Shown: positions 29,987-38,577, numbered from the stretch's first letter. The stretch is DNA of 64,000 bases from Bradyrhizobium tropiciagri (GCF_001189845.1 NZ_LFLZ01000020.1:1-64000), one strand, 5' to 3'. Numbers and translations: made by a program. Notes: generated by a model from the sequence alone, not told the origin.

Positions 29987-30950
29987 ACAGTGTCCCGGTG
30001 TTGACGACCGGCGTTGCATCCTTGTCGGAGACCAGCACGACCAGCAGGTTCGACACCATGGCCGCCTTGCGTTCGGGGTCGAGATCGATGTCGGTCTGTT
30101 CCTTCAGCTTGTCGAGCGCTTCCTTGACGATGTCGACCGCGCCTGACACCACAAGCTTGCGCGCGGCGATCACCGCGCTCGCCTGCTGGCGGCGCAGCAT
30201 CACCGGAGCGATCTCCGGCGCGTAGGCGAGATGGTTGATCCACGCTTCGTTGATGGTCACGCCGGCAACGGCAAGACGCTCCTTGAGTTCGACGATCAGC
30301 TCGTTGGTGACCTGGTCGCCGCTCTCGCGCAGCGACAGCGTGCGTGCGGCCACCTGGTCGTGGCTGACGGCCTCCTCGGGACCGGCATGCGTAACCGCCT
30401 CGTCGAAATCATAGGGATGGCGGCCGGCGATGTGGCGCAGCGCCGATTCCGTTTGCGCGCCGACGAAGTCGGCATAGTCGTCGATCTGGAAGATCGCCTT
30501 GGCGCTGTTGTCGACACGCCAGACCACCACGGCGCCGATCTCGATCGGGTTGCCGATCAGATCGTTGACCTTCAGCTTGCCGCATTCATGGTAGCGGACG
30601 CGTTGCGATACTTTCGCGATCTTGAACAACGGCACGGTGGCCCGCAGCCCCGGCGCGGAATCCGTGCCGGCATAGGCGCCGAACAGCGTCAGCACCGCGC
30701 TCTCGTTCGGCTGCAGCGAGTAGATCGACGAGCCGAACAGGATGGTGACGACCAGGCTCAGCAGCGCGCCGAGCAGCGACCAGGTCGAGGCGTGCATGAA
30801 CGCGCCGTAGCCGCACCAGACTGTGAGTACGAGAAAGAACAGCGCGAGCAGAAGCGCGACATAGCCGCTGCCGACGAGGATGGCCGGGCGGTCGTCGACC
30901 CTGACCTTGATTGTGGAAAGGCCTGAAGCGGAATGGTCTTGCATGGTCAT
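29979..30950 (-). CDS. SPFH/band-7 (stomatin/prohibitin-like) membrane protein
   Basis: 323 aa. Two hydrophobic segments at about residues 23-47 and 54-76, then an SPFH domain (SLQPNESAVLTLFGAYAGTD, TVPLFKIAKVSQRV, IGAVVVWRVDNSAKAIFQID). A helical region with YAPEIAPVMLRRQQASAVIA follows, the usual flotillin/stomatin assembly helix. Probably forms large membrane-microdomain oligomers. Start chosen at the ATG 30950 (CAGGGG upstream); ATG 30944 is the alternative. Co-translated with the ribbon-helix-helix gene. Confidence 0.9.
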   Translation of the reverse strand: MTMQDHSASGLSTIKVRVDDRPAILVGSGYVALLLALFFLVLTVWCGYGAFMHASTWSLLGALLSLVVTILFGSSIYSLQPNESAVLTLFGAYAGTDSAPGLRATVPLFKIAKVSQRVRYHECGKLKVNDLIGNPIEIGAVVVWRVDNSAKAIFQIDDYADFVGAQTESALRHIAGRHPYDFDEAVTHAGPEEAVSHDQVAARTLSLRESGDQVTNELIVELKERLAVAGVTINEAWINHLAYAPEIAPVMLRRQQASAVIAARKLVVSGAVDIVKEALDKLKEQTDIDLDPERKAAMVSNLLVVLVSDKDATPVVNTGTLYA

Positions 30951-30984
30951 GGGAGCAAACCCCTGATGCATCCAGCATAATTGC

Positions 30985-31002
30985 TGATATTTTTTGATAT
31001 CA
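30985..31002. promoter_or_regulatory. Candidate operator of the SPFH/RHH pair
   Basis: TGATAT at 30985-30990 and TGATATCA at 30995-31002, start-to-start spacing ten bases, in the AT-rich promoter region about 35 bases before the SPFH start. Closely spaced short repeats on one face of the helix are typical ribbon-helix-helix targets, and the operon encodes such a protein. Confidence 0.4.
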
Positions 31003-31190
31003 TAAAATGAGCGCGGACGGAAGGAGGTTGCCATTTGACGATGCCGCGATCGGCCTATTCTCCAGTCAGAGCAATCACATAGGCGGGCCGCCGACGGAGC
31101 CCGGGTAGTTCAGGCTGGATCGGCGCACGGCCATCACCCGGGTCTGCGATCCCCGCTCAAGCCGAGCAGTGTGCATTGCGCCGCGCGTGC

Positions 31191-31220
31191 CTGGATCGCC
31201 TTGGATCGCCTTGGATCGCC
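31191..31220 (+). repeat. 10-bp tandem repeat
   Basis: Three consecutive units CTGGATCGCC, TTGGATCGCC, TTGGATCGCC upstream of the serine protease gene. A small slippage-type array. Confidence 0.8.
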
Positions 31221-31409
31221 GACAAAATGCCGCCTCGGAAAATCCGCTACGCCGCGCGAAATGAAGTAGAGAGTGCGGTGTATGTACAGACATTGCTGGC
31301 GCGCGGTCTGCGCGGCGACATCGGGCGGGGTTGGGGTCTTAAGGTGCATCACTCGGCTTCGATTGTTGGCCGCGCGGCATCGGCGACGCGCGCGAAATTG
31401 CCTGTCTGC

Positions 31410-32156
31410 ATGATCCGGCTGGCCTGCGGTATCGTGATCGGTTGCGCGCTCACCGGCTTGGCGCTGCGCGAGGCCGCGGCGCAGGTGCCGTTCTCGTCGT
31501 TTCAACCGGTGCGGCAGATGGAGGCAGCGAAGCCGCTGGCGCGCGACGTCGACAGCCCGCCTGCCGTCAGCCAGCGGCTCGACGGCACCGCGTTCTTTGT
31601 CGACGATCTCGGCCACATGCTGACCGCGCGTCACGCGGTCGCGGACTGCGCCCGTATTGTCATCAGCAAGGAGGGCCGCGCCGTTGCAGCGCGCGTCGTG
31701 GCGCTGGCCGCGAGCGACATTGCCCTGATCAAGGTCCCGCGCACGCTGGGCCTCGCAGCGGTATTTCCGCGCGCCAGCGCGTCCGTCGCCAATGACATGG
31801 TGTTTGCAGAGGCTTATGACCGGCTGAAGCCGATGCTGGCGCATGGCGGATCGCTCGGCAATGCGTTCGTCGACACCACGCTGCGCGATCCCGAGCATCT
31901 CGTGCTGCGCTCGAATGTCACCTTCGGCACCAGCGGTGCACCGGTGCTGGATTCCCGCGGCCTCGTCGAAGGCGTGGTGAGCCGCAGGACCACGATCGAT
32001 CGCGTGCTGGCGGTCGATGCCGCGCACGCCAAGTCCTTTCTCGCCGCCCACGGCGTGCGCTTCCAGGAGGACGACCGGCCGCAGATGAGCGGCACCGCGT
32101 CACGCGCGCATCGCGCCGCCAGCATCTCGGCGCGCGTCACATGCTTGCAACAATGA
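31410..32156 (+). CDS. Secreted trypsin-like serine protease
   Basis: 248 aa with signal peptide at residues 1-24 (MIRLACGIVIGCALTGLALR, cleavage near AAA-QV). The chymotrypsin-fold triad is complete: His75 in TARHAVADC, Asp103 in SDIALIK, Ser175 in GTSGAPVLDS. There is no PDZ domain, so it is not a full DegP. The start is placed at 31410 because a good signal peptide begins there; the frame is open to about 31176 without a better start. Probably periplasmic; substrate unknown. Confidence 0.83.
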   Translation: MIRLACGIVIGCALTGLALREAAAQVPFSSFQPVRQMEAAKPLARDVDSPPAVSQRLDGTAFFVDDLGHMLTARHAVADCARIVISKEGRAVAARVVALAASDIALIKVPRTLGLAAVFPRASASVANDMVFAEAYDRLKPMLAHGGSLGNAFVDTTLRDPEHLVLRSNVTFGTSGAPVLDSRGLVEGVVSRRTTIDRVLAVDAAHAKSFLAAHGVRFQEDDRPQMSGTASRAHRAASISARVTCLQQ

Positions 32157-32232
32157 GCGACTAGTTGCTCCCGCGGACGCTCTCGCGTCGTCCTGTCAGC
32201 CTGCTGTCTGCGGTCAACCCTTGTCCAGAACC

Positions 32233-32658
32233 ATGCTCATTCTGCGGGGCACGCTCGTGCTCTCGTTCGGCCTGCTGGTCTTCTCACCGGCGCCAGGCCA
32301 TGCCCAAGACTTTCGCAATCCCGAACAGGCGCCGCCGTCATGGGCGCAGTTCGCCAAGCTGGTCAAATACCGGTTCGAGGAATGGATCGCGGCCGACGAG
32401 ACGGTCGCCAATCGCTTCCGCAACTGGGTGATCGAGCATTCCGGCAAGGAGAACGGGCCGCCGCCGACGCTCGTGGTCCGCGCCTGGCTCAACCCGGACG
32501 GCACCGTCGAGCGCGTCAATTTTCCCGCCTTCAATGATGCCGGTGCGACCGAGGATCTTCGCACCATCCTGAAGCGCGGCAATGTCGGCGAGGCACCGCC
32601 GCCGGAAATGTTACAGCCGCTCAACCTGCGCTTCTCGCTCAATTTGCGTAAACCTTGA
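32233..32658 (+). CDS. Secreted hypothetical protein with a TonB-C-like segment
   Basis: 141 aa. Signal peptide in residues 1-24 (LILRGTLVLSFGLLVFSPAPG, AQ-like end). The mature part includes FEEWIAADETVANRFRNWVI. The C-terminal segment TLVVRAWLNPDGTVERVNFP resembles the beta-rich C-terminal domain of TonB-type transducers, but there is no membrane anchor or Pro-rich spacer. It follows the protease gene by 76 bases and may be co-transcribed. Function unknown. Confidence 0.65.
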   Translation: MLILRGTLVLSFGLLVFSPAPGHAQDFRNPEQAPPSWAQFAKLVKYRFEEWIAADETVANRFRNWVIEHSGKENGPPPTLVVRAWLNPDGTVERVNFPAFNDAGATEDLRTILKRGNVGEAPPPEMLQPLNLRFSLNLRKP

Positions 32659-32664
32659 GCTGCT

Positions 32665-32976
32665 TCAATCGCGCGGTGTCGCCGCAGGCAATTCTAGACC
32701 TCGATCGAGATGGCGATCCAACGGTTCGCTGTCATTACGGCCTGCCGCCATGGCGGCGGCCAACCTGCCGGCTCTGCGGAATGTCGTTACCGCTGCCGCC
32801 ATGGCTCGCCGACAAGATGGCGTAAGCAGCCAAGACGTTGGACGCAGCCAACTCGCTGGACCGGACGGCGTGGCCGTCGTCGGCCGCAGCCAGTGTTCCT
32901 CATACCAGTCAGGCTGGACTCGAAATGCGGAGACTGTCTGCTCGATCGTCTCGTCAGGGCTCTTTGGTGCCGGCAT
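32665..32976 (-). CDS. Small hypothetical protein (103 aa), uncertain
   Basis: The N terminus MPAPKSPDETIEQTVSAFRV followed by QPDWYEEHWLRPT looks protein-like, and similar FRV-PDWYE-YW openings occur in small rhizobial proteins. AAAGAGG lies nine bases before the ATG at 32976. The C-terminal half is Ala/Arg-rich and less convincing, and could be out of frame. Confidence 0.4.
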   Translation of the reverse strand: MPAPKSPDETIEQTVSAFRVQPDWYEEHWLRPTTATPSGPASWLRPTSWLLTPSCRRAMAAAVTTFRRAGRLAAAMAAGRNDSEPLDRHLDRGLELPAATPRD

Positions 32977-33033
32977 GAGGCGGCCTCTTTGCAATGCTGA
33001 TCGCTGACGTCGCCCGAAGCCGGGCACCTCTGC

Positions 33034-33276
33034 TCATGGCCGATAGACGGCGCCTCGCGGGTCGGTCGCGCGATGCGAGGCGACGTAGTCGATCTCTCCG
33101 CGCGCAATCCCGATATCCCTGAGCTCACGGTCGCTCAGATTGGTCAGGCGGTCCCGTATCTGGACGCGGAGCTCCCAATCCAGGAGGGCGGTCCAGTACC
33201 TGCCGATGACCGCAAAGCGCGAACGTGCCGGCGCAATCGCTTGCGGCGATCCGGCGACATTGTAGGGCGTATCCAT
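33034..33276 (-). CDS. DUF1127 protein
   Basis: 80 aa. The C-terminal DUF1127 motif is clear: WELRVQIRDRLTNLSDREL followed by RDIGIARGEIDYVA. DUF1127 proteins are small Arg-rich proteins, some acting in RNA turnover or phosphate/carbon regulation in alphaproteobacteria. GGGAGATGTCC gives a ribosome binding site for the ATG at 33276. Divergent from the wHTH-TPR regulator. Confidence 0.8.
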   Translation of the reverse strand: MDTPYNVAGSPQAIAPARSRFAVIGRYWTALLDWELRVQIRDRLTNLSDRELRDIGIARGEIDYVASHRATDPRGAVYRP

Positions 33277-33339
33277 TGGACATCTCCCGACGGCTTGTCT
33301 CCGCATCACGGTGGCAGGACGCCGGCAGGTCTGCTTGAC

Positions 33340-35073
33340 ATGTCGCTTACATTTTCCTCACCGGCGGCTTACTCTTTCCGCGCCAGCCCGCACGAGAGCG
33401 CCCTCGGGCGAGCGGACGGCCATTTGGGGAATGGTGCCTTGCGCTATTTCTTCGAAGATTATTCGCTGGATACCGAGCGGCGCGAGCTGCGACGCGGGTT
33501 CGAGGTTGTCCCGACGACGCGGCAGGTTTTCGCGCTGCTTGATTATTTTATCCGCAACGCCGATCGCGTCGTCAGCAAGGACGATCTTGTCGACGCGATC
33601 TGGGATGGACGCGCCGTTTCCGATGCGGCGGTGACGACGCGTCTGAACGCTGCCCGGCACGCAATCGGCGATTCCGGGCAAGCGCAACGGCTGATCAGGA
33701 CGCTCCCGCGACAAGGCTTCCGCTTTGTCGGCGTCGTGCAACGGGCGCAGGGTGCTCCGGCCGGTTCGCCAGCCACGGCTCTGGACGGCAAGAACGCAAG
33801 TCCACTCGTTGGCCCGGAATGGCTGCCCCACCGCGAGATCCGGAGCGAGTTGGACGCGCCGTCCGGCGCTCCAGGCTGCTTGCCGTCCGTCGCGGTGCTG
33901 CCGTTCGCCAATCTGTCAGGGGACAAGGAGCAGGACTATTTCAGCGACGGCATCACCGAAGATATCATCACCGAGCTGTCACGCTTCTCCGAGCTGTTCG
34001 TCATCGCCCGCAATTCGTCCTTCACATACAAGGGCAAGGCCGTCGACATCCGTCAGATCGGCCGGGAGCTTGGTGTGCGCTACCTGCTTGAAGGCAGTAT
34101 TCGGCGTGACGGAGCGCAGGTGCGGATCACGGCGCAGCTGATCGATGCGCTGACCGGGGCGCATCGTTGGGCAGAGCGCTACGATCGCGAGTTGAAGGAC
34201 ATCTTTGCGGTCCAGGACGAAGTGGCGCGCACCATCGTCGCCGTGCTCGCCGACCACGTGTATGTGGCGGAGCTCGAGCATGCCAAGCGCAAGCCGACGG
34301 AGAATCTGGGCGCCTACGATCTCTATCTTCGTGGAATGGCGGAAACCTACAGATGGACGAAGCAGGGGAATGAAGCGGCGCTCCGCCTGTTCTACAGGGC
34401 GATTGAACTTGATCCCGAATTCCCGACGCCTTACGGCGCTGCGGCGATGCGCTTCGCCGTGCGCAAGGGGTTCGGCTGGATCGTCGATCGTGATCAGGAG
34501 ATCGCTGAAGTCAGGAGGCTGGCCCGCTGCGTGATGCAACTGGGCAAGAACGACGCGATCGCATTCGTGCACGTCGGGCATGCATTGGGCTATGTCGCCA
34601 AGGACCTCGATGACGGCGTCGCCATGATTGATCGCGCGCTGGCGCTGAATCCGAACCTCGGCGCCGCGTGGGCACATAGCGGCTGGCCGCGGCTGTGGCT
34701 CGGCGATGCAGACCTGGCCATTGAGCACTTTGCACGCGCCATGCGGCTGAGCCCCGTCGATCCGGGTAAGTTCTGGCCGCAGGAAGGCACCGCCCATGCT
34801 CATTTCTTTGCCGGCCGCTATGACGAAGCATTCGCCTGGGCGGCGATGGCGTTGCGCAGCCGGCCGGATAGCCACGCCGCGTTGCGTATCGCTGCCGCAA
34901 GCGGCGTGCTTGCCGGACGTTGCGACGAGGCAAGGAGACTGGCGGCGCGATTGCACGAGATCGACCCGGCGCTACGCCCGTCGACCCTGACCACCGTGCT
35001 GGGTCCGTACCGTAACCCCGACGATGTGGCGAAGTATGCGGATGCGCTACGGCAGGCGGGTTTGCCCGATTGA
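33340..35073 (+). CDS. Winged-helix regulator with TolB-like and TPR domains
   Basis: 577 aa. An OmpR/CadC-type winged helix lies at about residues 28-130 (FFEDYSLDTERRELRRG, LVDAIWDGRAVSDAAVTTRL, LPRQGFRFVG). A TolB-N-like domain follows (SVAVLPFANLSGDKEQDYFS through YLLEGSIRRDGAQVRITAQL and WAERYDRELKDIFAVQDEVA). The C-terminal half is TPR-like (LRLFYRAIELDPEFPTPYGA, MIDRALALNPNLGAAWAHSG). No membrane segment is seen between the domains, so it is probably soluble. This architecture is common in rhizobia, often called adenylate-cyclase-like although no cyclase domain is present. ATG at 33340. Confidence 0.85.
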   Translation: MSLTFSSPAAYSFRASPHESALGRADGHLGNGALRYFFEDYSLDTERRELRRGFEVVPTTRQVFALLDYFIRNADRVVSKDDLVDAIWDGRAVSDAAVTTRLNAARHAIGDSGQAQRLIRTLPRQGFRFVGVVQRAQGAPAGSPATALDGKNASPLVGPEWLPHREIRSELDAPSGAPGCLPSVAVLPFANLSGDKEQDYFSDGITEDIITELSRFSELFVIARNSSFTYKGKAVDIRQIGRELGVRYLLEGSIRRDGAQVRITAQLIDALTGAHRWAERYDRELKDIFAVQDEVARTIVAVLADHVYVAELEHAKRKPTENLGAYDLYLRGMAETYRWTKQGNEAALRLFYRAIELDPEFPTPYGAAAMRFAVRKGFGWIVDRDQEIAEVRRLARCVMQLGKNDAIAFVHVGHALGYVAKDLDDGVAMIDRALALNPNLGAAWAHSGWPRLWLGDADLAIEHFARAMRLSPVDPGKFWPQEGTAHAHFFAGRYDEAFAWAAMALRSRPDSHAALRIAAASGVLAGRCDEARRLAARLHEIDPALRPSTLTTVLGPYRNPDDVAKYADALRQAGLPD

Positions 35074-35155
35074 TGGCTGCAGCGCCGTCGTGCCGCTCGG
35101 CCATCTCACACCTGTCATCGCCCGGCTTGCCGCCTCCGCAGGAACCATCCCCGGT

Positions 35156-35276
35156 GTCGTCCTGGCGAAAGCCAGGACCCATTAGCTCAAATGCGCATTG
35201 TTGCGCGACGCGGGGGCCACAATCCCGTTCATCACGGAATGCGGTGGTCATGGGTCCTGGCTTTCGCCAGGACGAC
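35156..35276. repeat. Dispersed repeat, family E
   Basis: GTCGTCCTGGCGAAAGCCAG at the left and CTGGCTTTCGCCAGGACGAC at the right, each itself palindromic around GCGAAAGCC. Part of the gene-free stretch 35074-35375, which is nearly all repeat. Confidence 0.88.
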
Positions 35277-35316
35277 AACGAAGAGTCTCGCCTACAATGT
35301 CCGTCATGGAGTATGG

Positions 35317-35360
35317 GTCCCGGCCCCCCGTGCGCAATTGCGCACTAGGCCGGGACGACG
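35317..35360. repeat. Dispersed palindrome GTCCCGGCC...GGCCGGGAC
   Basis: GTCCCGGCCCCCCGTGCGCA then ATTGCGCACTAGGCCGGGAC: outer inverted arms plus an inner TGCGCAATTGCGCA palindrome. Ends only 15 bases before the HiPIP-like gene and probably lies in its leader. Confidence 0.85.
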
Positions 35361-35375
35361 CATGGGGTGAACACC

Positions 35376-35633
35376 ATGGCCAAGCACCAACCCGGACGTT
35401 CGCGGCGCACTTTCGTCGGCACTGCCATCGCAGGACTTCCCGCCTCGCTCCTGCTGCGAGCCGCCGCGGCCTCCGACAAAATGACAAAACCGCAGGCCGA
35501 GTATCAGGACACGCCGAACGGCATCTACTCCTGCGGCCTGTGCACGCTGTTCGTCGCGCCCGATGGCTGCAAGGTGGTCGAGGGCTCGATCAGCAAGGAC
35601 GGCTGGTGCAAGGCCTTTGCCCCGGTGGATTGA
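35376..35633 (+). CDS. High-potential iron-sulfur-like protein with Tat signal
   Basis: 85 aa. Twin-arginine leader RSRRTFVGTAIAGLPASLLL. The mature part is short, with four Cys in CGLC - 9 residues - C - 13 residues - C (YSCGLCTLFVAPDGCKVVEG and DGWCKAF), the HiPIP [4Fe-4S] arrangement. Likely a small periplasmic electron carrier. The ATG at 35376 has GGGGTGA upstream; a GTG at 35367 would add three residues. Confidence 0.8.
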   Translation: MAKHQPGRSRRTFVGTAIAGLPASLLLRAAAASDKMTKPQAEYQDTPNGIYSCGLCTLFVAPDGCKVVEGSISKDGWCKAFAPVD

Positions 35634-35637
35634 CTCT

Positions 35638-35811
35638 TCACCCTCCCCTGGAGGGGGAGGGTCGTTGCGCATGCAGCGAAGCGGAATGCGCAGCGGGGTG
35701 GGCGATCTCTCAACACGGGCAGCGCGCGAGACGAGAGACTTTCACCCCACCTCGGTACGCATTTCGCTACGCTCCATGCGAACCGATCCTCCCCCTCCGG
35801 GGGACGATAAG
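35638..35811. repeat. Dispersed repeat of CCCTCC type
   Basis: TCACCCTCCCCTGGAGGGGG near the left end and CCTCCCCCTCCGGGGGACGA near the right, with GCGCATGCAGCGAAGCG and its partner CGCTCCATGCG inside. It separates the convergent HiPIP-like and ScfR-type genes. Confidence 0.75.
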
Positions 35812-35820
35812 AAAGCAAGA

Positions 35821-37263
35821 CTACAGCTCCCGCGCGTTTGAAAACGCGAACGACGACACCCGCCGCGTCGTCTCGTCCAGGATCAGCGTGCGGGTGATCG
35901 GCGGCTCGGCGCGCTGGCTGCAATTCTCGCGCTCGCAGAGCCGGCAGTTGACGCCGATCGGGGTGCCCTCGGCCTTTTCCAGATCCATGCCGGTTGCATA
36001 GACCAGCTTTGCTGCATGCCGGATCTCGCAGCCGAGCCCGATCGCAAAGCGCGGCTGCGGCTGCGGATAGGGCGCGACCGGCCGCCGCACCGTCTGCGCG
36101 ATCGAGAAGTAGCGCGTGCCGTCCGGCAGCTCGATCACCTGGCTGAGCAGGCGGTCGGGCATGTCGAAGGTGGAGTGCACGTTCCACAGCGGGCAGGTGC
36201 CGCCGAACTTGGAGAACGGGAAGGTGCCGGAGGAAAACCGCTTCGACACGTTGCCGGCATTGTCGACGCGCAGCAGGAAGAACGGCACGCCGCGCGCGTT
36301 CGGCCGTTGCAGCGTGGTGAGGCGGTGGCAGACCTGCTCGAAGCCGGCATTGAAGCGCTGCGCTAGCACGTGGACGTCGTAGCTCAGCGCTTCGGCGGCG
36401 GAATGAAACGCCTGGTAGGGCATCATCGCGGCCGCCGCGAAATAATTGGCGAGCGTGATGCGGTACAGCCGGCGCGCGGTGTCGTCGAGCGGGCCGGCGC
36501 GGCTGACGATGGCATCGATCGCGGCACCGCATTCGACAAAGCCGATCTGCAGCGCGAGCTGGAAGCTGCGGCCGGAACTGTCGACGAGCTCGGAGATCAG
36601 GAGCTGCCGGCGATGCCGGTCGAAACGGCGCAGCGTCTCGCGCATCACGTCGACCGGCATGACACGGGTGACGATCGAATGTTTTTCGCGCAGCCGTGTC
36701 GCGAGCGCCGTGAACAGGCCTTCGGTCGGCACGTTGAGCTCGTCGCGCAGATTTTCCGCTGCGGTCTCGAGCTCCGGAAAATAATTGCGGTTGGCCTCGA
36801 TCAGGTCGCGCACCCGCTCGATCGGGTTGGCGTCGAACTGCGAGCCTTCGCGGTCGGCCATCTGCGCCGCCACCAGCGTCTCGCCGCGGCGCGCCTCGGT
36901 GTAGGCAGCGTAGAGCCGCTGCAACGCATGGGTCACGCCGGGGCAGAGCTCGGCGAGGTCGCGCAGCTCCTGCTTCGGCAGGTCGATCTGGCGGAACAGC
37001 GGATCGGAGAAGATCTCGTTGAGTTCCGCGAAGAAGCGGTCCTCGTCAGCGGTGGCGAGGTCGCGCAGATCGAGGTCGTAGGTCTCGGCCAGCCGCAGCA
37101 GGATCTGCGCCGTCACCGGGCGCTGGTTGCGCTCGATCAGGTTGATGTAGGAGGGCGAGATGCCGAGCCCCTCGGCGATCTGGGTCTGCGACAGCCCCAA
37201 TTGCTGGCGGATCCGCCGGAACCGCGGCCCGACGAACAGCTTCTTTCCGGACTCGCCCGGCAT
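35821..37263 (-). CDS. XRE-family regulator with ImmA/IrrE and DUF2083 domains (ScfR/RamB type)
   Basis: 480 aa. An N-terminal helix-turn-helix (about residues 12-66) has RIRQQLGLSQTQIAEGLGIS and PSYINLIERNQRPVT. A middle IrrE/ImmA-like region (about 190-300) contains FHSAAEALSYDVHVLAQRF, but no HExxH zinc-protease motif. The C-terminal DUF2083 part has FSSGTFPFSKFGGTCPLWNV and a Cys-rich segment VNCRLCERENCSQRAEPP. Family members sense short-chain acyl-CoA or carbon status and control glyoxylate, methylcitrate or acyl-CoA genes. An AT-rich inverted repeat upstream of its start may be its own operator. Confidence 0.9.
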   Translation of the reverse strand: MPGESGKKLFVGPRFRRIRQQLGLSQTQIAEGLGISPSYINLIERNQRPVTAQILLRLAETYDLDLRDLATADEDRFFAELNEIFSDPLFRQIDLPKQELRDLAELCPGVTHALQRLYAAYTEARRGETLVAAQMADREGSQFDANPIERVRDLIEANRNYFPELETAAENLRDELNVPTEGLFTALATRLREKHSIVTRVMPVDVMRETLRRFDRHRRQLLISELVDSSGRSFQLALQIGFVECGAAIDAIVSRAGPLDDTARRLYRITLANYFAAAAMMPYQAFHSAAEALSYDVHVLAQRFNAGFEQVCHRLTTLQRPNARGVPFFLLRVDNAGNVSKRFSSGTFPFSKFGGTCPLWNVHSTFDMPDRLLSQVIELPDGTRYFSIAQTVRRPVAPYPQPQPRFAIGLGCEIRHAAKLVYATGMDLEKAEGTPIGVNCRLCERENCSQRAEPPITRTLILDETTRRVSSFAFSNAREL

Positions 37264-37282
37264 GGCAGCCTTCCTGACCTAT

Positions 37283-37302
37283 TTTGTGACTAAATTTACA
37301 AA
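37283..37302. promoter_or_regulatory. Candidate operator upstream of the ScfR-type gene
   Basis: TTTGT-GACTAAATTT-ACAAA: five-base inverted arms around an AT-rich centre, 20-39 bases before the start codon of the minus-strand regulator gene. RamB/ScfR-type regulators favour TTTG/CAAA half-sites. Inference. Confidence 0.4.
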
Positions 37303-37505
37303 TCGACATTTATTACAAGTTCAGATGTTACATGACATCACCAATAAAAAACAAGGCATCTGTACGAACTTCAGCTTTTCGCGTTTATCTCCTGACACGC
37401 ACTTCGCGATGCTCTGTCAAGAATGTCGAACCGGCGAGCAGGCTGCGGGGATCAGGTTTCAGGCGGCTGAGCAAAGGCAGCACGGTTTTTCAAAGGAGAC
37501 TGACG

Positions 37506-37715
37506 ATGAGCAAGGGCAGCAATTTCTGGGTGATCGGCGGCGAGTTCGGGTCGATGAACTTCCACAAGCTCGTCGAAGGCTCCGCCCAGGTCCGCGGTCC
37601 GTTCAAGACCCGCAAGGAAGCCGAAGAGTGCTGGAAGGAAGTCTCGGAAGAGAGCCGCCACAAGGCCGGCGTGCGCTTCTCGATCGTCGAGGAGCCGTCG
37701 CGGGTTTCGGCCTGA
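37506..37715 (+). CDS. DUF4170 protein
   Basis: 69 aa. FWVIGGEFGSMNFHKLVEGS then VRGPFKTRKEAEECWKEVSE fits the small DUF4170 family, which is found mainly in alphaproteobacteria. AAAGGAGACTGACG is a strong ribosome binding site for the ATG at 37506. Soluble; function unknown. Confidence 0.85.
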   Translation: MSKGSNFWVIGGEFGSMNFHKLVEGSAQVRGPFKTRKEAEECWKEVSEESRHKAGVRFSIVEEPSRVSA

Positions 37716-37928
37716 GCACCAGAATTATCAGAGCAAGAAAACGTCCAAGGACGGCGGCCCCATCCGGTTCATCCGGGTGGGGTCGACCGCTTTTGGGACA
37801 CCCGCGAGCGGTTTTTGATCTGGGGATAAGTGGCAGCCTAAGTGCTTGGGAACCAACGTCCTTTGCGGACGTCGTGGTTGCTGATAGGTTAATGGGAGAG
37901 CAAACCCGTCACCACGAGACCGCAAGGC

Positions 37929-38504
37929 ATGTCCGATCCGCAGAACACCGGCAGCGAGGCGCGCGAGATGCGCCCGACGCTGCGAGAGGCGCTGCGGCGG
38001 GCGCGGATCGAGGCGGCCGATCGCACCGGCGTCGTCGTCGAGTTGCGCGATGCCGAGGTGGCGCGGCTCGAGATCCTCAACGACGCGCTCGATCCGCTGT
38101 TCGCACAGGTGCCGGAGAAGGTCGACCTGTTCGACCGCGGCATCAGCCAGGGCGAGACGCCGCGGCTGTGGATCGACGTCGTCGCGCATGTGCTGATGGG
38201 CCGCGACAAGCGCATCTACCGCTTCGTGCAGGACACGAGGTTCGGCCGCATCGTGCTCGCCGAATCGCACGACGTGGCCGTGATCGTTGATGCCGTCACC
38301 GACTATGTCGCGCGGCGCCTGATCGAGCGCGAGCATGCGATGGTGGCAACGCCGCTTCCGGTTGCCGAGCCGCCGGCGCCGCCGCCCGTGCCGGTGGTGG
38401 CGCCGAAGCGCCGCGGCAGGCTCGGCATGTTCGTGCTCGGCTTCATCCTGGGCGCGCTGGCGCTGTTCGGCTTCGCACTGCTGGCGAGCTTGCAGAATTT
38501 CTAG
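37929..38504 (+). CDS. Hypothetical tail-anchored membrane protein
   Basis: 191 aa. A soluble alpha/beta N-terminal domain (DRTGVVVELRDAEVARLEIL, RLWIDVVAHVLMGRDKRIYR) is followed by a Pro/Ala spacer (VAEPPAPPPVPVVAPKRRGR). A single C-terminal membrane helix FVLGFILGALALFGFALLAS leaves only a few residues outside. No recognised family. Its stop codon is the TAG formed at the edge of the next repeat. Confidence 0.72.
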   Translation: MSDPQNTGSEAREMRPTLREALRRARIEAADRTGVVVELRDAEVARLEILNDALDPLFAQVPEKVDLFDRGISQGETPRLWIDVVAHVLMGRDKRIYRFVQDTRFGRIVLAESHDVAVIVDAVTDYVARRLIEREHAMVATPLPVAEPPAPPPVPVVAPKRRGRLGMFVLGFILGALALFGFALLASLQNF

Positions 38505-38552
38505 AGCATGATCCGGAAAAGTGTGAAGCGGTTTTCCGATCGGATCATGCTC
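38504..38552. repeat. Dispersed palindrome, family A, copy 2
   Basis: GAGCATGATCCGGAAAAGTG, GAAGCGGTTTTCCGATCG, closing GATCATGCTC. Nearly the same as 7736-7784. Its first G is the last base of the upstream gene's TAG stop. Confidence 0.85.
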
Positions 38553-38577
38553 AAATAGAGATGGGGCGGGGGGCAAT

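Larger units (their letters stand above)
30951..31409. other. Gene-free stretch upstream of the SPFH and serine protease genes
   Basis: 459 bases. Its left part is AT-rich and holds the SPFH promoter region with TGATAT repeats. The right part contains a 10-bp tandem repeat (31191-31220) and is open in the protease frame, but that frame lacks a convincing start before 31410. Confidence 0.5.

Noticed and set aside
30231..30926. Plus-strand frame opposite the SPFH gene
   Set aside because: Shadow of the SPFH gene; no start signal.
35100..35360. Possible CRISPR-like or small-RNA array
   Set aside because: The repeated units are two different palindromic elements, not regularly spaced direct repeats.
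36400..36700. HExxH metallopeptidase site in the ScfR-type regulator
   Set aside because: The ImmA/IrrE-like region shows no HExxH; a protease role is not supported.
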